From Epiperipatus broadwayi (taxonomy: Eukaryota; Onychophora; Udeonychophora; Euonychophora; Peripatidae): DNA of 64,000 nucleotides. Location: the NCBI GenBank assembly GCA_028023455.1, contig JAQFVV010000013.1:7084188-7148187 (forward strand), read 5' to 3'. A program made the position numbers and the translations under genes. The stretch's first letter is position 1, and each line of letters opens with the position of its first letter. The notes below the pieces were generated by a model. That model saw only the letters and a list, made by a program, of their open reading frames with translations. It had not been told where the DNA came from and did not search any database. Positions 34,522-50,654 of this stretch are shown here, in pieces.

Positions 34522-34522
34522 A

Positions 34523-34609
<87 letters not shown>

Positions 34610-34623
34610 GATGAGATCTGACA

Positions 34624-34666
<43 letters not shown>
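34522..34666 (+). repeat. (CT)n(TA)n and (AT)n microsatellites
   Basis: A (CT)n tract with one interruption (34522-34588) runs into (TA)n (34588-34609). After an 18-bp spacer, a further (AT)n tract runs to 34664. Confidence 0.92.
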
Positions 34667-36050
34667 TTAGTGTCTATATAATTATATTGGATCATTAATA
34701 AAAGTAAGATTTCACCTTTATTGTTAAGAGAAGGTTATCTTGACTACAGTTTAAAATTGTTGATTGTTATTGATATTGGGATTGTCTAAGAGTTGACTGT
34801 TTTTTAATGATGTATATATATAATATTTCTTAGAAAAAACTCCAGTCATCAGTTGAGTTAGAAATTTAAACACCTGAATTCCCTCATCAAAATTGATAGC
34901 CCAGGTTTCTATTTAAATACTGCTTGATATATACTTTTGAAGAATAAAATGAAAGAAATAATGTAGCTATTTTATATTTATATCTTCTAGTTTTAAGTAG
35001 TCCTGTAATAGTATATATTGTTTTTGTTTTATTTTGCAATTAATTAGCCATTACTGCCATTTTGCTTTATCTCTTTTCTTAAGAAATCTTTAATTATATT
35101 TATTAGCCTTTCCTATGTAATATATTGTTTATTATTAAGAAAAAATAGATTAAAGATTACTGATAATAAATTTTATTTACCTATAATATATAATTATTTT
35201 TATTTTTTTTTTTGTTATCTTTTGAACATCTTGTTGCAATTTTTCAGAATAATAAATTTAGTATAAAATCAGGAGATAAGTTACATTCTTTTCCACATTC
35301 TCTACTTTTCTCTTTGTTTGTCTGATATCCTCTTACATAAATCATGACTAACAGAGAGATATGATATAAAGATTGAGATCATTACCTTATGCGTGAATTT
35401 CTAAAGAGCATTATTCTTCAATATTACTGTAGCTGCAATTGCAGGCATATGAAAATAGAAGCAGAAATTTGGGGCAAATGGAATCTGAAATATCGATAGA
35501 GCAACAGTTTTTATATTAGCATATATTATTTTCCAACCATAAAATCAAAGGAAATTTTACTATATCTTTATTTGACAATATTCTTTTATTAACTTTAATT
35601 ATTTAAGAAAGAAAAATTTTTTAAGGAAGAGGAAAAACATTATCAAGTATCTCAGACGAACATTTAAACTAGATGAATGCATTAAAATATATAATTTACA
35701 TATATTATAATCACAATATAATGATATATATAAGCTACATTTATAATCATATGAATGATAATTAGCAGTATAAATAAAGTATCTTTTCAATTTTTTTTTA
35801 TTAATATTTCTTTCATCTTAATGCCACTATATTATAATCATCACCATTTTTCAATAAGATATCAAAACTGGATTAAAACCAATCCCTACACTAAGCTGTT
35901 AACATAGCAGTGGAAATTTAGGTGTTTGATAACTGACTAATCTGAAGAGCACAAGTTGCTTGTGAAATATATATATATATAATAAAAGAGGGTGATCTGA
36001 GATTTTATGTTCATGGATAAGAAATATATAAACTATATTTACAAATGCCT
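34667..36050. other. AT-rich spacer, nothing recognised
   Basis: No coding signal or element ends were seen. A small hairpin, ACAAG-TTG-CTTGT, lies near 35950. Confidence 0.5.
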
Positions 36051-39000
36051 CTTGGAGGCCTTAAAGGAACCGAGCAGGGCAAATTCCTAATGTCCATTCC
36101 TTACATTCTTGTCGTAGCAGCTGTTATTACTATGTGATTATTCATATAGTATACGAACATGGATGGGCTGCTCACCAACATGCATTAGCCAGCATAGTGA
36201 GTTTATTGGCTTTTTACCTCTGAGTTTAAGATCAAGAAACACCATGGTCTTTCTTCTCAGTGCCTGATAAGGCAGAATGAATGTTTGTGTAAATGATAAC
36301 TATTTTCCCAATACATATATACAATTATGACAGACAAAAATAAAGCATGGCTCTTATTCCCAGGAGGCTGTAAAGTCACCAACCAAGGCAGCGGTTGGTA
36401 GCCGAAGGTGGAGGGTGCTAAGAATCCCCTGATTGCGGACCCAGGCTGCCATTTGATGACGACTTTTTATTTAGGTACTTACAACTGCAGATCACTTTCA
36501 AGTGAAGGAAGATTGCAAGAATTAGAAGAAGAACTTTCTTATATTAAATGGGACATTATTGGACTTTGTGAAGTTAGAAGAATAGGTGAAGAGACAATTG
36601 ATTTAAAAAGTGGACATATACTCTATTATAAAGGCACAAATATTGGAAATACAAGTGGAGTAGGATTCATTATAAATAAAAAGTGGAAGAACAATATTGT
36701 GGAGATTGATGGTGTATGGGACAGAGTGGCAAGATTAGTTATACAACTTAATAGCAGATACCAAATGCAGATAATTCAGGTTTATGCCCCAACAAGTTCT
36801 CATAGTGATGAAGTAGTAGAAGATTTTTATATGGATGTACAAAAGGCTTTTGATCAGAGTAAACACCATTTTAAAATTGTTATGGGAGACTTTAATGCTA
36901 GAATTGTTAAAAAAAAAAATGAAAGATGAAAGTGTTGTGGGTAATTTTGGTTATGGTAATAGAAATGAGAGAGGACATAGACTTGTGGAGTTTGCAGAAA
37001 AAGAAAAACTTTATATTATGAATTCTTTTTTTGAGAAAAATGTTAAAAGGAAATGGACATGGAAGCATCCAAATGAAGGTACAGCAGAATTGGATTATAT
37101 TTTGACTAACAGGAAATACATATTTCAAGATTGTAATGTTCTTAATAAATTTAACACAGGAAGTGATCATCGATTAATAAGGTGTAAGATACGTGTTAAT
37201 GTAAAACTGGAGAGACAAAAATTATTAAGAAAAACAATATTTACAGTTGATATTCCTAATCTTCAGAAACATTCTAATGAATTTAAATTAGAACTTACAA
37301 ATCGGTTTCAAGTATTAGTAGATTTTGAACATGATTCAGATTTGAATGAAATTAATATGAAAATAACTGATACACTTTTGAAAACTGCAACAAAGATAGC
37401 TGGTAGAAAGAAACAGCAATTGACCAATAAAATTTCTACTGAGACTAGAGAATTTATGAAGAAAAGAATGAATATGAAGATATACAAAAATGATGCATTA
37501 AAAAGAATTGAATATCTCGAATTTTGTAAAATGGTGCGGAAAAGAGTTGAAAATGATATAAGAAAGTATAACTGTGAACTAGCAAGGAAAGCTATAGAAG
37601 AAAATAAAAGTCTTAAGAATGTAAAACAACATTTTGGTATTGGTAGGAAATTTATATCTGCAATAAGAAAAAAAGATGGAATTATTACTAAAAGGAGAGA
37701 TGACATCATGAAATTGGTAGAAGATTTTTATCAAGAATTATATAGTAATAAAGAACAAGTACCTCCTATATCTATTACATCTTCCAAATTGCCCAGAATT
37801 TTAAATGAAGAAGTGAGACATGCAATTAAATGTATGAAGAAAGGAAAGGCTCCAGGTAATGATGGAATTATAATTGATATATTAAAAGAAGCAGGTGAAG
37901 AAATAGAAATTTTTTTAGCAAAGTTATATACCAAATGTCTAAATGATAAAGATGTACCAGATGATTGGAAGAATGCAGTAATAATATTAATATTTAAAAA
38001 AGGTGATAAAGAAGATATTAGAAATTACAGACCTATCAGCCTTTTATCAGTTTTATATAAAATTTTTACCAAGATAATTACTACTCGTCTACAGAGAACA
38101 TTGGATTTCCACCAACCAAGAGAACAAGCTGGATTTAAAAGTGGTTTTAGTACAGTAGATCATATCCAGGTATTGAGAGAAGTTATAGAAAGGACAAATG
38201 AATATGAGTTGCCATTATGCTTAGGATTTGTAGATTATGAAAAGGCATTTGATTCTATAAACATTTCTTCAGTGATTAAAGCATTAGATCATCAAGGTAT
38301 AGATCCAGGATATTGTCATATTTTAAAGAATATTTATAAAAATGCAACAGCAACAATTAGATTACATAATGACACTGGGAAAGTCAACATTGAGAAAGGT
38401 GTAAGACAAGGTGACTCCATATCTCCAAAACTTTTTACAGCAGTGCTGCATGAAGTATTTTGTGGATTAAAATGGGAAACTAAAGGAGTGAAAGTAAATG
38501 GTGATTATTTAAGTCATTTAGATTTCGCAGATGATGTAGTTGTTTTTGCAAATAATGCTTCAGATCTGCAGGAAATGTTGCAGGAATTATCAGATGAAAG
38601 TAGGAAAGTAGGACTAAAGATAAATGTTAAAAAGACTAAAGTAATGTTTAATCGATTTGCTCTAAATATGAAAATAAAGATTGATTATGATGAATTAGAA
38701 GAAGTTAACAGTTACAAATACCTTGGTCAGATTATTAATACAGATGGAAACATAATGGAGGAAATTAATCATAGAATTAAACTTGGTTGGAGTGCTTTTG
38801 GTAGAAATAACTTGATACTAAAAGGAAATATGCCTATGTGTTTGAAAAGGAAGGTTTTTAACAAATGTGTTTTACCAGTTCTTATTTATGGATCTGAGAC
38901 TTGGACACTTAATAGAAGAGCAATTCAGAGACTTCAGACACTCAAAGAAGTATGGAGAGATGTATGTTGGGAGTAACAAGAAGAGATCGTAAATGCAATG

Positions 39001-39303
39001 TATGGGTAAGAGAACAAACAGATGTTACTGACCTCATTGAAAAAATTAAAAGATTGAAGTGGAGTTGGGCTGGACATATTGTTAGAAGAGATGATAATAG
39101 ATGGACAATTGAAATTTTAAACTGGATTCCAAGAGATTGTAAAAGACCCAGAAAGAGACCACATGTGAGATGGATGGATGAAATAAGAAAGTGTGCAGGG
39201 GTGATGTGGAGAAAAGAAGATAAGATCAGAGAAGATGGATTAAACTTGGAGAGACCTTCATCCTGCAGTGGATTGATAATGGTTGATAATGATGATGATG
39301 AAG
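36050..39303 (+). mobile_element. Nearly full-length RTE-type LINE
   Basis: The element contains a probable 5' untranslated region (GC-richer sequence from about 36050), one endonuclease-reverse transcriptase frame broken only twice, and a 3' end of TTGATAATGATGATGATGAA repeats. Short microsatellite-like tails instead of poly(A) are typical of RTE-clade LINEs. Two decayed relatives sit at 15445-15895 and 59425-61012. The exact 5' end and target duplication were not resolved. Confidence 0.8.
36456..39303 (+). pseudogene. RTE endonuclease-reverse transcriptase, two frameshifts
   Basis: A protein of about 940 residues would start at the ATG at 36456. The N-terminal part is an AP-type endonuclease: TYNCRSL, catalytic LCEVRR, YAPTSS, MGDFNARI and GSDHRLIR. 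Reverse transcriptase follows: KGKAPGNDGI, FKKGDKEDIRNYRPISLL, motif A GFVDYEKAFDSIN, motif B GVRQGDSISPKLF, motif C LDFADDVVVFA and then YKYLGQII. The C-terminus has LIYGSETWTLNRR, WAGHIVRRDDNRW and RWMDEI. The first frameshift is in an 11-A tract at 36909-36919, between GDFNARIVKKK and the KDESVVGNFGYG frame. The second is a one-base loss near 38940, just before MERCMLGVTRRDR. There are no other stops, so this copy is young. The enzyme nicks chromosomal DNA and primes reverse transcription there. Confidence 0.88.
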
Positions 39304-39366
39304 TAACTAAAAAAAATTTCATATATTTAAATTTATTAATGAATAATCTATATTACAGTTTAAGTA

Positions 39367-40962
<1,596 letters not shown>

Positions 40963-42976
40963 TTTCTATGTATGCTTGACATTGCTTTCAAAATATATGT
41001 ATCTATATTATTATTAATAATAATCTGTTTGAAAATACATAGCTACTATTTGTTTTTTTTATTTTAACATTGATTACATTTATGAATCTATTTTTATGGA
41101 GATTAATGAAAGGATTTATTTATTGTATTTAAAATTAATTCTTTCATTATTTTGATATTTTATTACATTACCTATAGTAATATGAATCTCACAATATCAT
41201 AACTTTATACTAAAGCAAAAACACAAAAATGCAAATGAAGAAATCTTGGAAACTATGAAAAGTTTGGATGCTGGACATTCTAAAGAGTTTAAATACGAAT
41301 TTAATGAAGATGGTACAGTATATTATTAATATATATAAATGATATATTTGGGAATTCATCTGTGTATGATTCTTTTATAACTATACTGATCACACAAGCC
41401 ATAAACTTGGTGAGATAGAGTACTATAAAAATGGTTGTAGAAAGCTTTTAAAAGCTTTATAAATAAACATTAACTATGAAATGGATATTTTCTTGTATTT
41501 ATCTAGATAAATTTTAATTATAATATAATTTAAAAAATAGAATTGACAATTGCAAAAAAGTCATGCTACCAAATAATAGTATTTTTATTTCTGTTATTTT
41601 ATGAATGAAATTGGAAGAATGTAATTTCCCAAATATTTTTCACGAGTAAATAAATCTTTCCCATAAAAAATTGTATATATATTAAAAGATTTTCATAGAC
41701 TTTATAAATATAAATATTGAAAATGTACAGGTATTTCTATATATTTATCTAAATAAGCTTCAACTATTATGGAAACTAGAAATTTCAACTTGAAATCACA
41801 GATCTAGTAATATCAAAATTGGAAAAGAATAAAAATCCTTATGCTGCTCTTCCACAAAATAATAATCAGAAAATAATAATAAATTCTTTACTACAGCTAT
41901 ATAATCAATAATAATTTTATACATAAAAAACCTTTTTCAGCACCTGCTTTGGTGCCCTTTTCAAACGTTACTATTCCATTTAACATTAACGAATTATTTT
42001 TGTCATAAAACCATCCAGTGTCCAATAATGGAATTAAAACAAACAATATTAATATAAATAATTAAAACAAATCAAAACCTTCATATATAAATTTAATAAT
42101 TACAAAATAATTGACTATATCAAACAATATGTTAAGTAAATATTACATGCATTTTATACAATTATATATATCATCTTATATAATTTTCCATTCATTTTTA
42201 TTTATTCCTTTTTAACTAAAAAATAAAACCTTATTCTTACCCATATTATCATAAAAAATAATTTATTATTAAAATACAATATGTATACTGTATCTTTATT
42301 TTGATAATAAATAATTGAAATTATTTTAAAATTTAAATATATTACATGTTAAAATAAAATACCAAATAATGCAGCTATCACGATTATCACAATAAACATC
42401 CTATGAATGAAAACTTTCACAGTCAACACAAACAAATGTTAATTGAATTGCCAGTAAAAAAATTTCAATTACTCTACGAAGATGCTAACCATAACTGTTG
42501 GAGAAATATTGAGAATACATAATAATAAATACAACCCTTAAGTCTGGAATTAAAATTTGAAGTAAAAACTTTACTTACGCACACCCATATATATATATAT
42601 TAAAGGATTTTGTTGGTTTGAAATATGTGTTTTTAATAGCACTAAAACTAAGAAACTTTTGTTTATATTTACAATTATATTTTTATATAGGAAAAGAAAA
42701 CTGTATTTGAAATTAAATTAAAATATATTGTGCCAATCAAAGAACTCTCATCAATTAAATACAAAGACTGAAGTCATGAGGTTCATTATAATGGCTTATT
42801 ATTGCCATGATAAGGATAAATAGTTATGCTCTAATGGCAGGACAAAGTAAACAGAGTGAGTAAATGTGTTCCACTTTGCAACATATATTTATTATAACAT
42901 TTATTCCTCAATATATCTGAATTATTATTGCATAAGGTGTCATTATTATGTGATTTGCAATGGCTTCACTTTGGGT
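40963..42976. other. AT-rich spacer, nothing recognised
   Basis: No coding signal or element ends were seen. Confidence 0.5.
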
Positions 42977-42977
42977 A

Positions 42978-43066
<89 letters not shown>
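42977..43066 (+). repeat. (TA)n microsatellite
   Basis: Roughly 90 bp of TA repeats with a single G interruption. Open frames on both strands across it are artefacts. Confidence 0.93.
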
Positions 43067-43070
<4 letters not shown>

Positions 43071-45109
43071 CAATCCAAAAGAAAGTGAAGATTTATATAT
43101 ATATTGTTAAATTTAAAAAAAAAGGAAAAAAAATTTTTTATATGCATATAGATTTGTATGTGAGTGTTGTATATAGTTAATATACAATAGTTATTAATAG
43201 GCAGTAATGAAGAAAGAAAGGCACAAGAAATAATATTCAATATATTGGTCTGTTATTATTAAATAAAGCATTCAGTTATTTAGCTTTATTTTCTTTAAAA
43301 TAAAACAAACTTGAAAGGATGGTGTCAAAGATCAATAGATTAATATTTGAAATGCACATGTGTAAAAGAAAATTATGGCTGTGTAAACATAAAACATTTG
43401 GACACATATCTCTGTTGACCATAGATTGTAAACTCCATTTTTTTATATTATCTGGATTTTAGATTGTCCAAAGATTTGTGAGGCTCTAATTGCTATCTCA
43501 AAATGACAATTATTTTTGTAGGAGGAGACTTGTAATCAGAAACACAGAGATATAAGAGAGTGGCACAATATTGATAAAGGGCAGTTAGCAGAAGTTTTTT
43601 ATCTGTTTCTGGTGAGCTCGGGATGAGCTGTTGATTTTTTTTCTTTAAAAAATTAAAGAGGAAATGTGAGAATTTCACTTTAAAACAGCATAAAAAGATG
43701 TGCAGCTATATAAATAATCTCACAGCTAAGTTAATCTAGAGGGATGGATCAAAATTGAATCTCTTAAAAGAAGTTGGTGAAAATAATATAAAATGGTATT
43801 TATATATTTTGGCTATTTATAAAACAATGAAGATGCAGTGCTAATCTTGCTATTTTTTGTTCTCTGAGACCTCACATCATGGGTTAACTCACTGGTCTAT
43901 CTGTGGACTCATATACAAGTCTTTAATAACCAAAGAATGGCTGAGTTTAAAGCCAGCTACATATGCTATCTGAGAGCCTTCTTTTTGTCTCCTGGCCTAT
44001 TAAAGGATCATCATTTTTGAAGGGATGGAGAAGATGAAAGAAGAGAAGAAAGAAGATGTATAAAAGCCATACAACTAACCTCAACTAGTCTTCAAATAAG
44101 TTTTTAAAAAGTTTTTTTTTCATATTTATCAAAACTGCCTGCAATAACTTTTAAAATGCTAGGAACAAGCCAAACCAACCAGTTGAAGCTATAAATAAAA
44201 GAGCAGTCTGATATTTGAACCTGGGACATTAATAAGAACTGAAAATGGATGGAGTAACTTTAAAATTTGATTAACAATTTTTTTTATTTACTTATTAAAA
44301 GTAACCTTTGATTTCTATAGTCAAGCATTTTTTTCTTTTGATACATAAACATTAAGGGTTTGTTTATTGATTGTATTATTATCAATACTGCATAACATTA
44401 CACACACTCAGTTTAAAATTCATTAAACTTAATTTTTTATAATCTTTTGGTATTTTTTTTTATATATTGTAATACTAAAATGACTTTTTATTATTGTTGT
44501 TTGTTTAGTGTGATAATTGAGCAAACTATCAATATATGCTTTATAATGTTTTTTTTATTTATCTCTGCATATTAAATTTGATATAATTTATTTTTGCTCA
44601 AGGTTTCAATAATATTTTTTATATATGTGATTTATGTATCAATGCATAATATAAAAGGACACATTTTAATATATGTGTTGACATATCACAGGGTGTGTGC
44701 ATGTGTGACTGTTTATGTCAACCAGTAAAAATAGATTAGACATAGTTATTTTAAGGTAGCAAATTAAAGAGCAGGTTTTCATACATGTATGAAAAAACAC
44801 ACACACACATTGCATAAATGAAATTTACCTTAGTGACATATGTAATAAGTAGGGAAAATCTTGAATAAACATTCAATAGAATATTTTTTATGTCTTTTAA
44901 GCCATCTTATTTTAAAATACATAGGAACATGAACATATATATATATATTTTTGGTTATGCATATATAAATTTTGTTTTAATTATGTATTTAATTAACATA
45001 ATAATTGCATTTAATTGTATAATTAACAATTTGATTGATTAAAATGAAGAGTGTTAATAAATATAATTATGCCATATTTAGTTTCTGAATTATTATTATT
45101 AGTATTGTT
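43067..45109. other. Spacer, nothing recognised
   Basis: Mildly GC-richer at 43360-44230, without recognisable coding or repeat structure. A T-arm-like TTTGAACCTGGGAC occurs at 44215 but has no accompanying tRNA fold. Confidence 0.45.
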
Positions 45110-45800
45110 AATTTTTTTTAATCTCGTTTTGATTATAATTAATCATCATCACTTGTAAATATTATGGAAATGTTAAGTGTTGGATAGTAATTTACATATA
45201 GTGATGTTTAAGATCACTCTTGACATATAACCAAGTTTTGAGTAATTATAGGTTAATAGTAAAAAGCTAATGTTTTATGTTGTACCCATCAGTTTTGACC
45301 ATCCTCATCAACGGTGGATATTACTGGTTAAATCACCATTTAAGCATAATACTGTTCAGATAAATAATTATAGATTTATCAGAATCTAAATTTTATGATG
45401 TAAGATTAGTTATGATCACCATCATCGTGAAATAAATAGTAATAATTAAATCCAATCTTAAATGTAATTAATATTTTTAGTAAATAGGGGTTTATAAAAA
45501 GCTAAATATCATGTGGTGAGATTCATGATGATCATTCATCATCACTGGTAAATGTTGATGATTGAACTATAATTTTGACTATAATAGAATTTTAAGTAAA
45601 TATAACCATAAACATATAAAAGGTTATATTTTAGGCTGTAAGATTCATTATGATCGATCACTGTGCCATTGAGTATTATAATTAAATTCCAGTTTAACCA
45701 TAATATGATTTTGAGAAGGTGCCTATATGCTTATAAAAAATAAATTTGTTGTTAGGAGTGTATTACAAAAGCTGTGGCTGGAATCATCATCATCATTATA
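45110..45800 (+). repeat. Diverged tandem repeat, period about 115-125 bp
   Basis: The module GTAAGATT-x-TTATGATC, then an ATCATC-rich block, then TAATTAAATCC recurs at about 45401, 45518 and 45640, with weaker copies up- and downstream. Divergence is high, so the array is old. Confidence 0.55.
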
Positions 45801-46782
45801 TTATGATGAATAATTAATTTAAATAACTAGGTTTAATGGCCATATATGTAAGTAATGGTCTTCACTATGTTTGTTTCGAAGCCATTAGTAAGAGCATATA
45901 TGCATCTGTACATTGATATACTTGAACTGAGCTGGTAATATCTATGAGGGTTGGATATATAAATTTTGTGGTACTGGAATCTTATAATTTTATTGACATG
46001 GATAAAATATAAGAATGTCATTTTTTGTTATTCATCCAAGTGCATGTGCAGTAAAGAATGTACCAAATGGGTTTGAACCTGGTACACTATGGACAGATGA
46101 TATTTATCTAGATTCAAAATAATCTAGTGGCACCTGGGGATAATACATGTACTTAGCTAAACTGAATAAAAGTGATCAAGTCCCTTTTTTAACTTGATAA
46201 TATTAACTTTCTCTGATATTTTTTAAGTTGTTATAAATAACACCAGTGTGTGCATGTGACCATGAATGGTCTTATATATGTGGAAAGAGGAATAGAAAGG
46301 GTTCTTTGTTGAAAGAACCTATTATTGAAGATAAACATAATGCACTCCATGAATTTCACTGTAATTTTATTCAGTTGTTGTAGCTAATATTGGTTTATCT
46401 GATGACAATGGCTACAATAACTTCCCAATATCAAAAATATTTTAAACCTTAAATAATGACAGTGATGAATTTTCATTTTTATTTTGTGTGTTTAGAAATG
46501 GGATAATTTATTTATCTCATTATTGGCATGACTAAATTACTGTTGATGATAGTTGCAAACAGGCTATGGTATTATATTTATGTTAGTTACAAATTGGCTT
46601 TCATATTTTATATATTTCTTTATAATTACAAAGTGGCTATCCAAAGAGGGTTAAAGATAGGCCATATACTTGAGATGAGAAGAAGTCAGAATGGCCTCAG
46701 GTTCCATTGTGTTATAGATATCATCACTTATTTATTAATTACCAATTATAGCAGCTATCATAGCATATTTATAATTACTTAC
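45801..46782. other. AT-rich spacer, nothing recognised
   Basis: A T-arm-like GGGTTTGAACCTGGTAC occurs near 46069, possibly the remnant of a tRNA-derived SINE. No other signal. Confidence 0.4.
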
Positions 46783-49480
46783 AATATATATATATATATA
46801 GTAACACTTCTGCTACAAGCATACAATGTGCACAATTATATATATATATATAGTTGAAAGGTAAAATAGAAATAAGCACAGACAAGCATACAATGTATAT
46901 AATTATATATATATATATAGTTGAAAGGTAAAATAGAAATAAGCACAGACAAAAATTATATAGATATTTTTCTATATTTTCTGAAATAAAATCATCATAA
47001 TAAAAAGATTAAATAATTTTGCATTTAAAATAAAAGTTTATTATAAATTAACATTTAAAAAGCTCTAATAAATATTTTCATTGTATTCTGATATTGAAAT
47101 TAAAAACAAGCATGTGTTATGTTAAAATAGAACTGATAATTGTAAATATTTCTATTATTCCAAAAAGTAGCTTTTAATTAAAAGTGAGTTGAAATAATTA
47201 AAAAAAAACAGTTTTTAATTAAAAAAGTTTTAATTAGTGTTTTTGACACCTCAGATGACTATATAAAAAGTGTTGATAAAAAGAATAGTTTAGTTTGGCT
47301 AGTATAACTGGCCAGAAGTGTTGGCTTGCAGAATAGTCCAGATCAGGACAGAAACCTGCCATGAAAATATAAGACTGCAAAGAGGGCAAGTTAAAAGATG
47401 CTCTATAGTTCATGATGGTAGAGTTTAAATTAACATAGAGAAAAGGTCAACTTCAAGTATTTCTTAACTACAAATATGGACAAGACAGTTTGCTTGCCTA
47501 AAGTATATAAAATCCTGAACAAAATGGGGATCACTGCAGTTACCTGGATTATACTTTTCCAATGATAACAATCCTGGACTATACCTGTCTCACCAAACCC
47601 ATTTGCCTCACCAGGAGAAATCTCAGCTTACTAAAAGATTTATCTATATGCAGAGAAGCACAAATAAACTTATATGATGAGTAGCATTATATATAATGAA
47701 AAATAGATTTTAAAGAAGTTTTTTTAAATAATTTCTTAAAATGATATTTTAAAGAATAAGTAAAAATAAATGTCTAAATATAGAGATTTAATTCATAGAT
47801 GATTTTATACTTGTTTTTTTTAAGAAAATAAGTGAAATTTATATACTTTCAATGAGGAAATAACTGTGATAGATAGATAGATATAGAACAATATTATTTT
47901 AAGTTGTTTAAAATCTATATTTTAAAAAAAGCTAAAACAAGTAAATAATTTTGCTTGAATTTGAATTAAAAAGAAAAGCTAAGAGTAAAGAATTAATTCA
48001 TGGACAATCCTATTTTTTTTAAAAAAAAGAAACTCTTTTTAGATTAAAAATATATATACCTGCTATATTATTTTTAGTCATTTATAAATTTTAATCAACA
48101 GTGACCTGTTTTTATTTTATGACAATTTTAGTAAGTTCAGAAATTATTAACCACATGTCTGTGCATGCATATATGTCAATGTGTGTCAGATAGGCAATTA
48201 TATATACATGTTAATCATTTATTGTATTTTTATTTAACTTAAAATTTTTATTTTTACTTAAACATATTCACAAATTATTTTGTCACATGTCTGTGTGCAT
48301 ATATATATATCAATTATTGTCAAATAGAACACATATGTAAAATTTAATCATTTTTTATATTATTAAATGTCCATTGAAATATGTTTATTTGTAAATTATA
48401 ATGCATGTATGTGCAGATATATATGCATTATGTGAATCCATTAAGAGGTATTGTAGATCAATGTAATAACTTGAATTTTGTATATTAGTCATGTAAATCG
48501 CAATGTAATAGTTTTGTTAATTGTATATTACTCAAAATCAGAAGAGTTTTTTTAATTGCATATTACTCAAAATTAGATCAGAAGGGGTTTAGCCCTACTC
48601 TACAGTCCTTAACTTTATTTTTTTATAGTTGTTAATAAACATGTATTCAATTGTTAAAATTATTTTAGTGACTTAATTTTAAATGTTTTCTTAGATTATA
48701 TTATGTATTGCATCATCTCTTGATCACAGTAACAGTAATAGGGCTTATGTTCTCTGAACTATATTCATGAATAATGGTCTGATATATAAAAGATGTATAT
48801 TAGTATTTATGGGCATACAGTGATGATAATATTCCCATCAATCATCATTATTCTTATTGGCACAAAAAGAATATTCTTTAAAACCCATGCACTACATTTT
48901 ATTTTAGTTTAGTCTCTGTTAAAAATTAAGTTTATAATTGGCCAGTATATTAATGGTACTAAGTGGCCACAGCATTAATGATGACCAGCATGTTTTAATA
49001 TCCCAGCATTTTTGTTTTTGTGGTTATATATTCTTATGGATTAGCGTTTAAGTCTGTGCATCCAGATTAATGGTTAAATAGTTGCCCCAAGCTGGTAAAG
49101 TATGCTCAATAGTTAGACAGGTCTACAATAGACCCATTTTAAATCCATTCACCAGAGTGACTGTTGATTATTGTATTGATGTATTTTGATTGATCAGTTA
49201 TGATGATGAATGATTACTTTTGAGTAGTACTTATACTTACTTATACTTATTGATATTGCTGGTGAATTTATGGTTATTTATACTTAAAGTAGAGACCTTT
49301 TGGTTTCATGCTCTCTTAAAATATTTAACATTACTTATATATGTTTAATATTAAACATTACTTTAATAATATCTTACTTTAATATTATTTGAAATATTTT
49401 GTTTACTTAGAGTGGATGATGAATTCTATCACCCCAGGGCTCACCACCCTAATTTCCCCATCCCGATATAATATATATTA
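46783..49480 (+). repeat. Left arm of a large inverted repeat
   Basis: Alignable as the reverse complement of 54740-56952. Shared blocks include AGATATTTTTCTA (46957), AAAAACAAGCATGT (about 47102), GTATTGATGTATTTTGATTG (49172), GATGATGAATGAT (49201) and CCCCATCCCGATATAAT (49457, mate near 54745). The order is conserved with small indels. Similarity may continue inward to about 49740 (ATTTTTATTCGTGTTTTT, mate near 54300). No coding capacity was found. Confidence 0.65.
46816..46949 (+). repeat. 67-bp tandem duplication
   Basis: CAAGCATACAATGT followed by an AT run and AGTTGAAAGGTAAAATAGAA occurs twice at a 67-bp spacing, at the outer end of the left arm. Confidence 0.85.
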
Positions 49481-50654
49481 TTATAGCTTAAAATATCGAT
49501 TGCATTATAAAAAATTATAATTTGAATCAAAATTATTTTAAATTGAAAATACACAAAATCTTATATAATGCAGTCTAGATCTATTTGTATTATCACAAAC
49601 AAAAGTTAATCCAACACTAGAAACATTAATTACTTATATATTAATTTTGTTTTAAAGATAGAAAATAAATTAGTATATTTTATAACAAAAGCAAAATCAA
49701 TATTTTGATTATTTTTATTCGTGTTTTTCTTAAAAGTAACGTTGAAAACTTTCCTTTTGAGAGACGGGTAATGTTTATTTGTTGTTCATATAGTAATATA
49801 TAGATATATAACTTGCACTTGGAAGTTTGTGCTCCAATTATTATATATTATTATTGCTGTATAATTTGAACTTTATAAATATATATTGTGTATTGTTGAC
49901 TTTTTTAAAAAATCACGTAATATCAGTTATGCTTTATCATTGTTCTAAATGCATGCAAAACTACTTTATGTAGTATTATTATTCATATTTCAGTCCCTAT
50001 CTTGCATGAATGTGCTGCAGTAAAAATTATGTTACAGAAATATTATTCATTATTGGATAATCTCTCGTCTAATGAATGACTAATAAAAATAGTTTTCTGA
50101 ATATATTTATATAGTTGTTAAATTACATTATTCATTTTTTTTTATGAAAGTCTTACTTTAAACGATTTATTACTTTGTTTGTTACGCTTTGAAATGATGA
50201 TATAGTGACAATCACTTGTGCCAATTTTTAATATTTAAATTTAATCTTTAAATTAAATTATATTCATAGGCAATATTTCCGCACAGTATTATAAACTAAT
50301 TTTAATTTTAATATTTATTTATCAGCATCCTCGGTTTTTGTCAACTCAATAACTAATGAAATCTTTTTCACGCTTTTCTATCAATTTTTTATCTTTGATG
50401 ATTATTTATATAGCGTTTAAGTTTATTGCAATAAAATCATTGTATTTTTATTATTTATTCACATAATATTTTCAGCCATCTTTAATTTTTATGCTTGTAA
50501 AATTCCATGTTTATTCCAGACTGTTTTCTGATCTATAATTTTTTTTATTTTATTCTTTAAAATCTACATTCAACACTATTTGCACGGAAATTTAGATATG
50601 AGCATTTTTATTTCTAATTATTAAGTTAAGATTTTTTCTGTAAGATTAGACTAG

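Noticed and set aside
35940-35985. CTGAAGA followed by ACAAG-TTG-CTTGT and GAAA
   Set aside because: Stem II is offset by two bases from the core, and stem III would consist only of a TA microsatellite. No defined cleavage site.
37308-37709. 133-residue minus-strand frame and neighbouring antisense frames
   Set aside because: Shadows of the RTE coding region on the plus strand.
42866-43240. Overlapping 104- and 110-residue frames on both strands
   Set aside because: Both read through a TA microsatellite, and the Tyr/Ile repeats are compositional.
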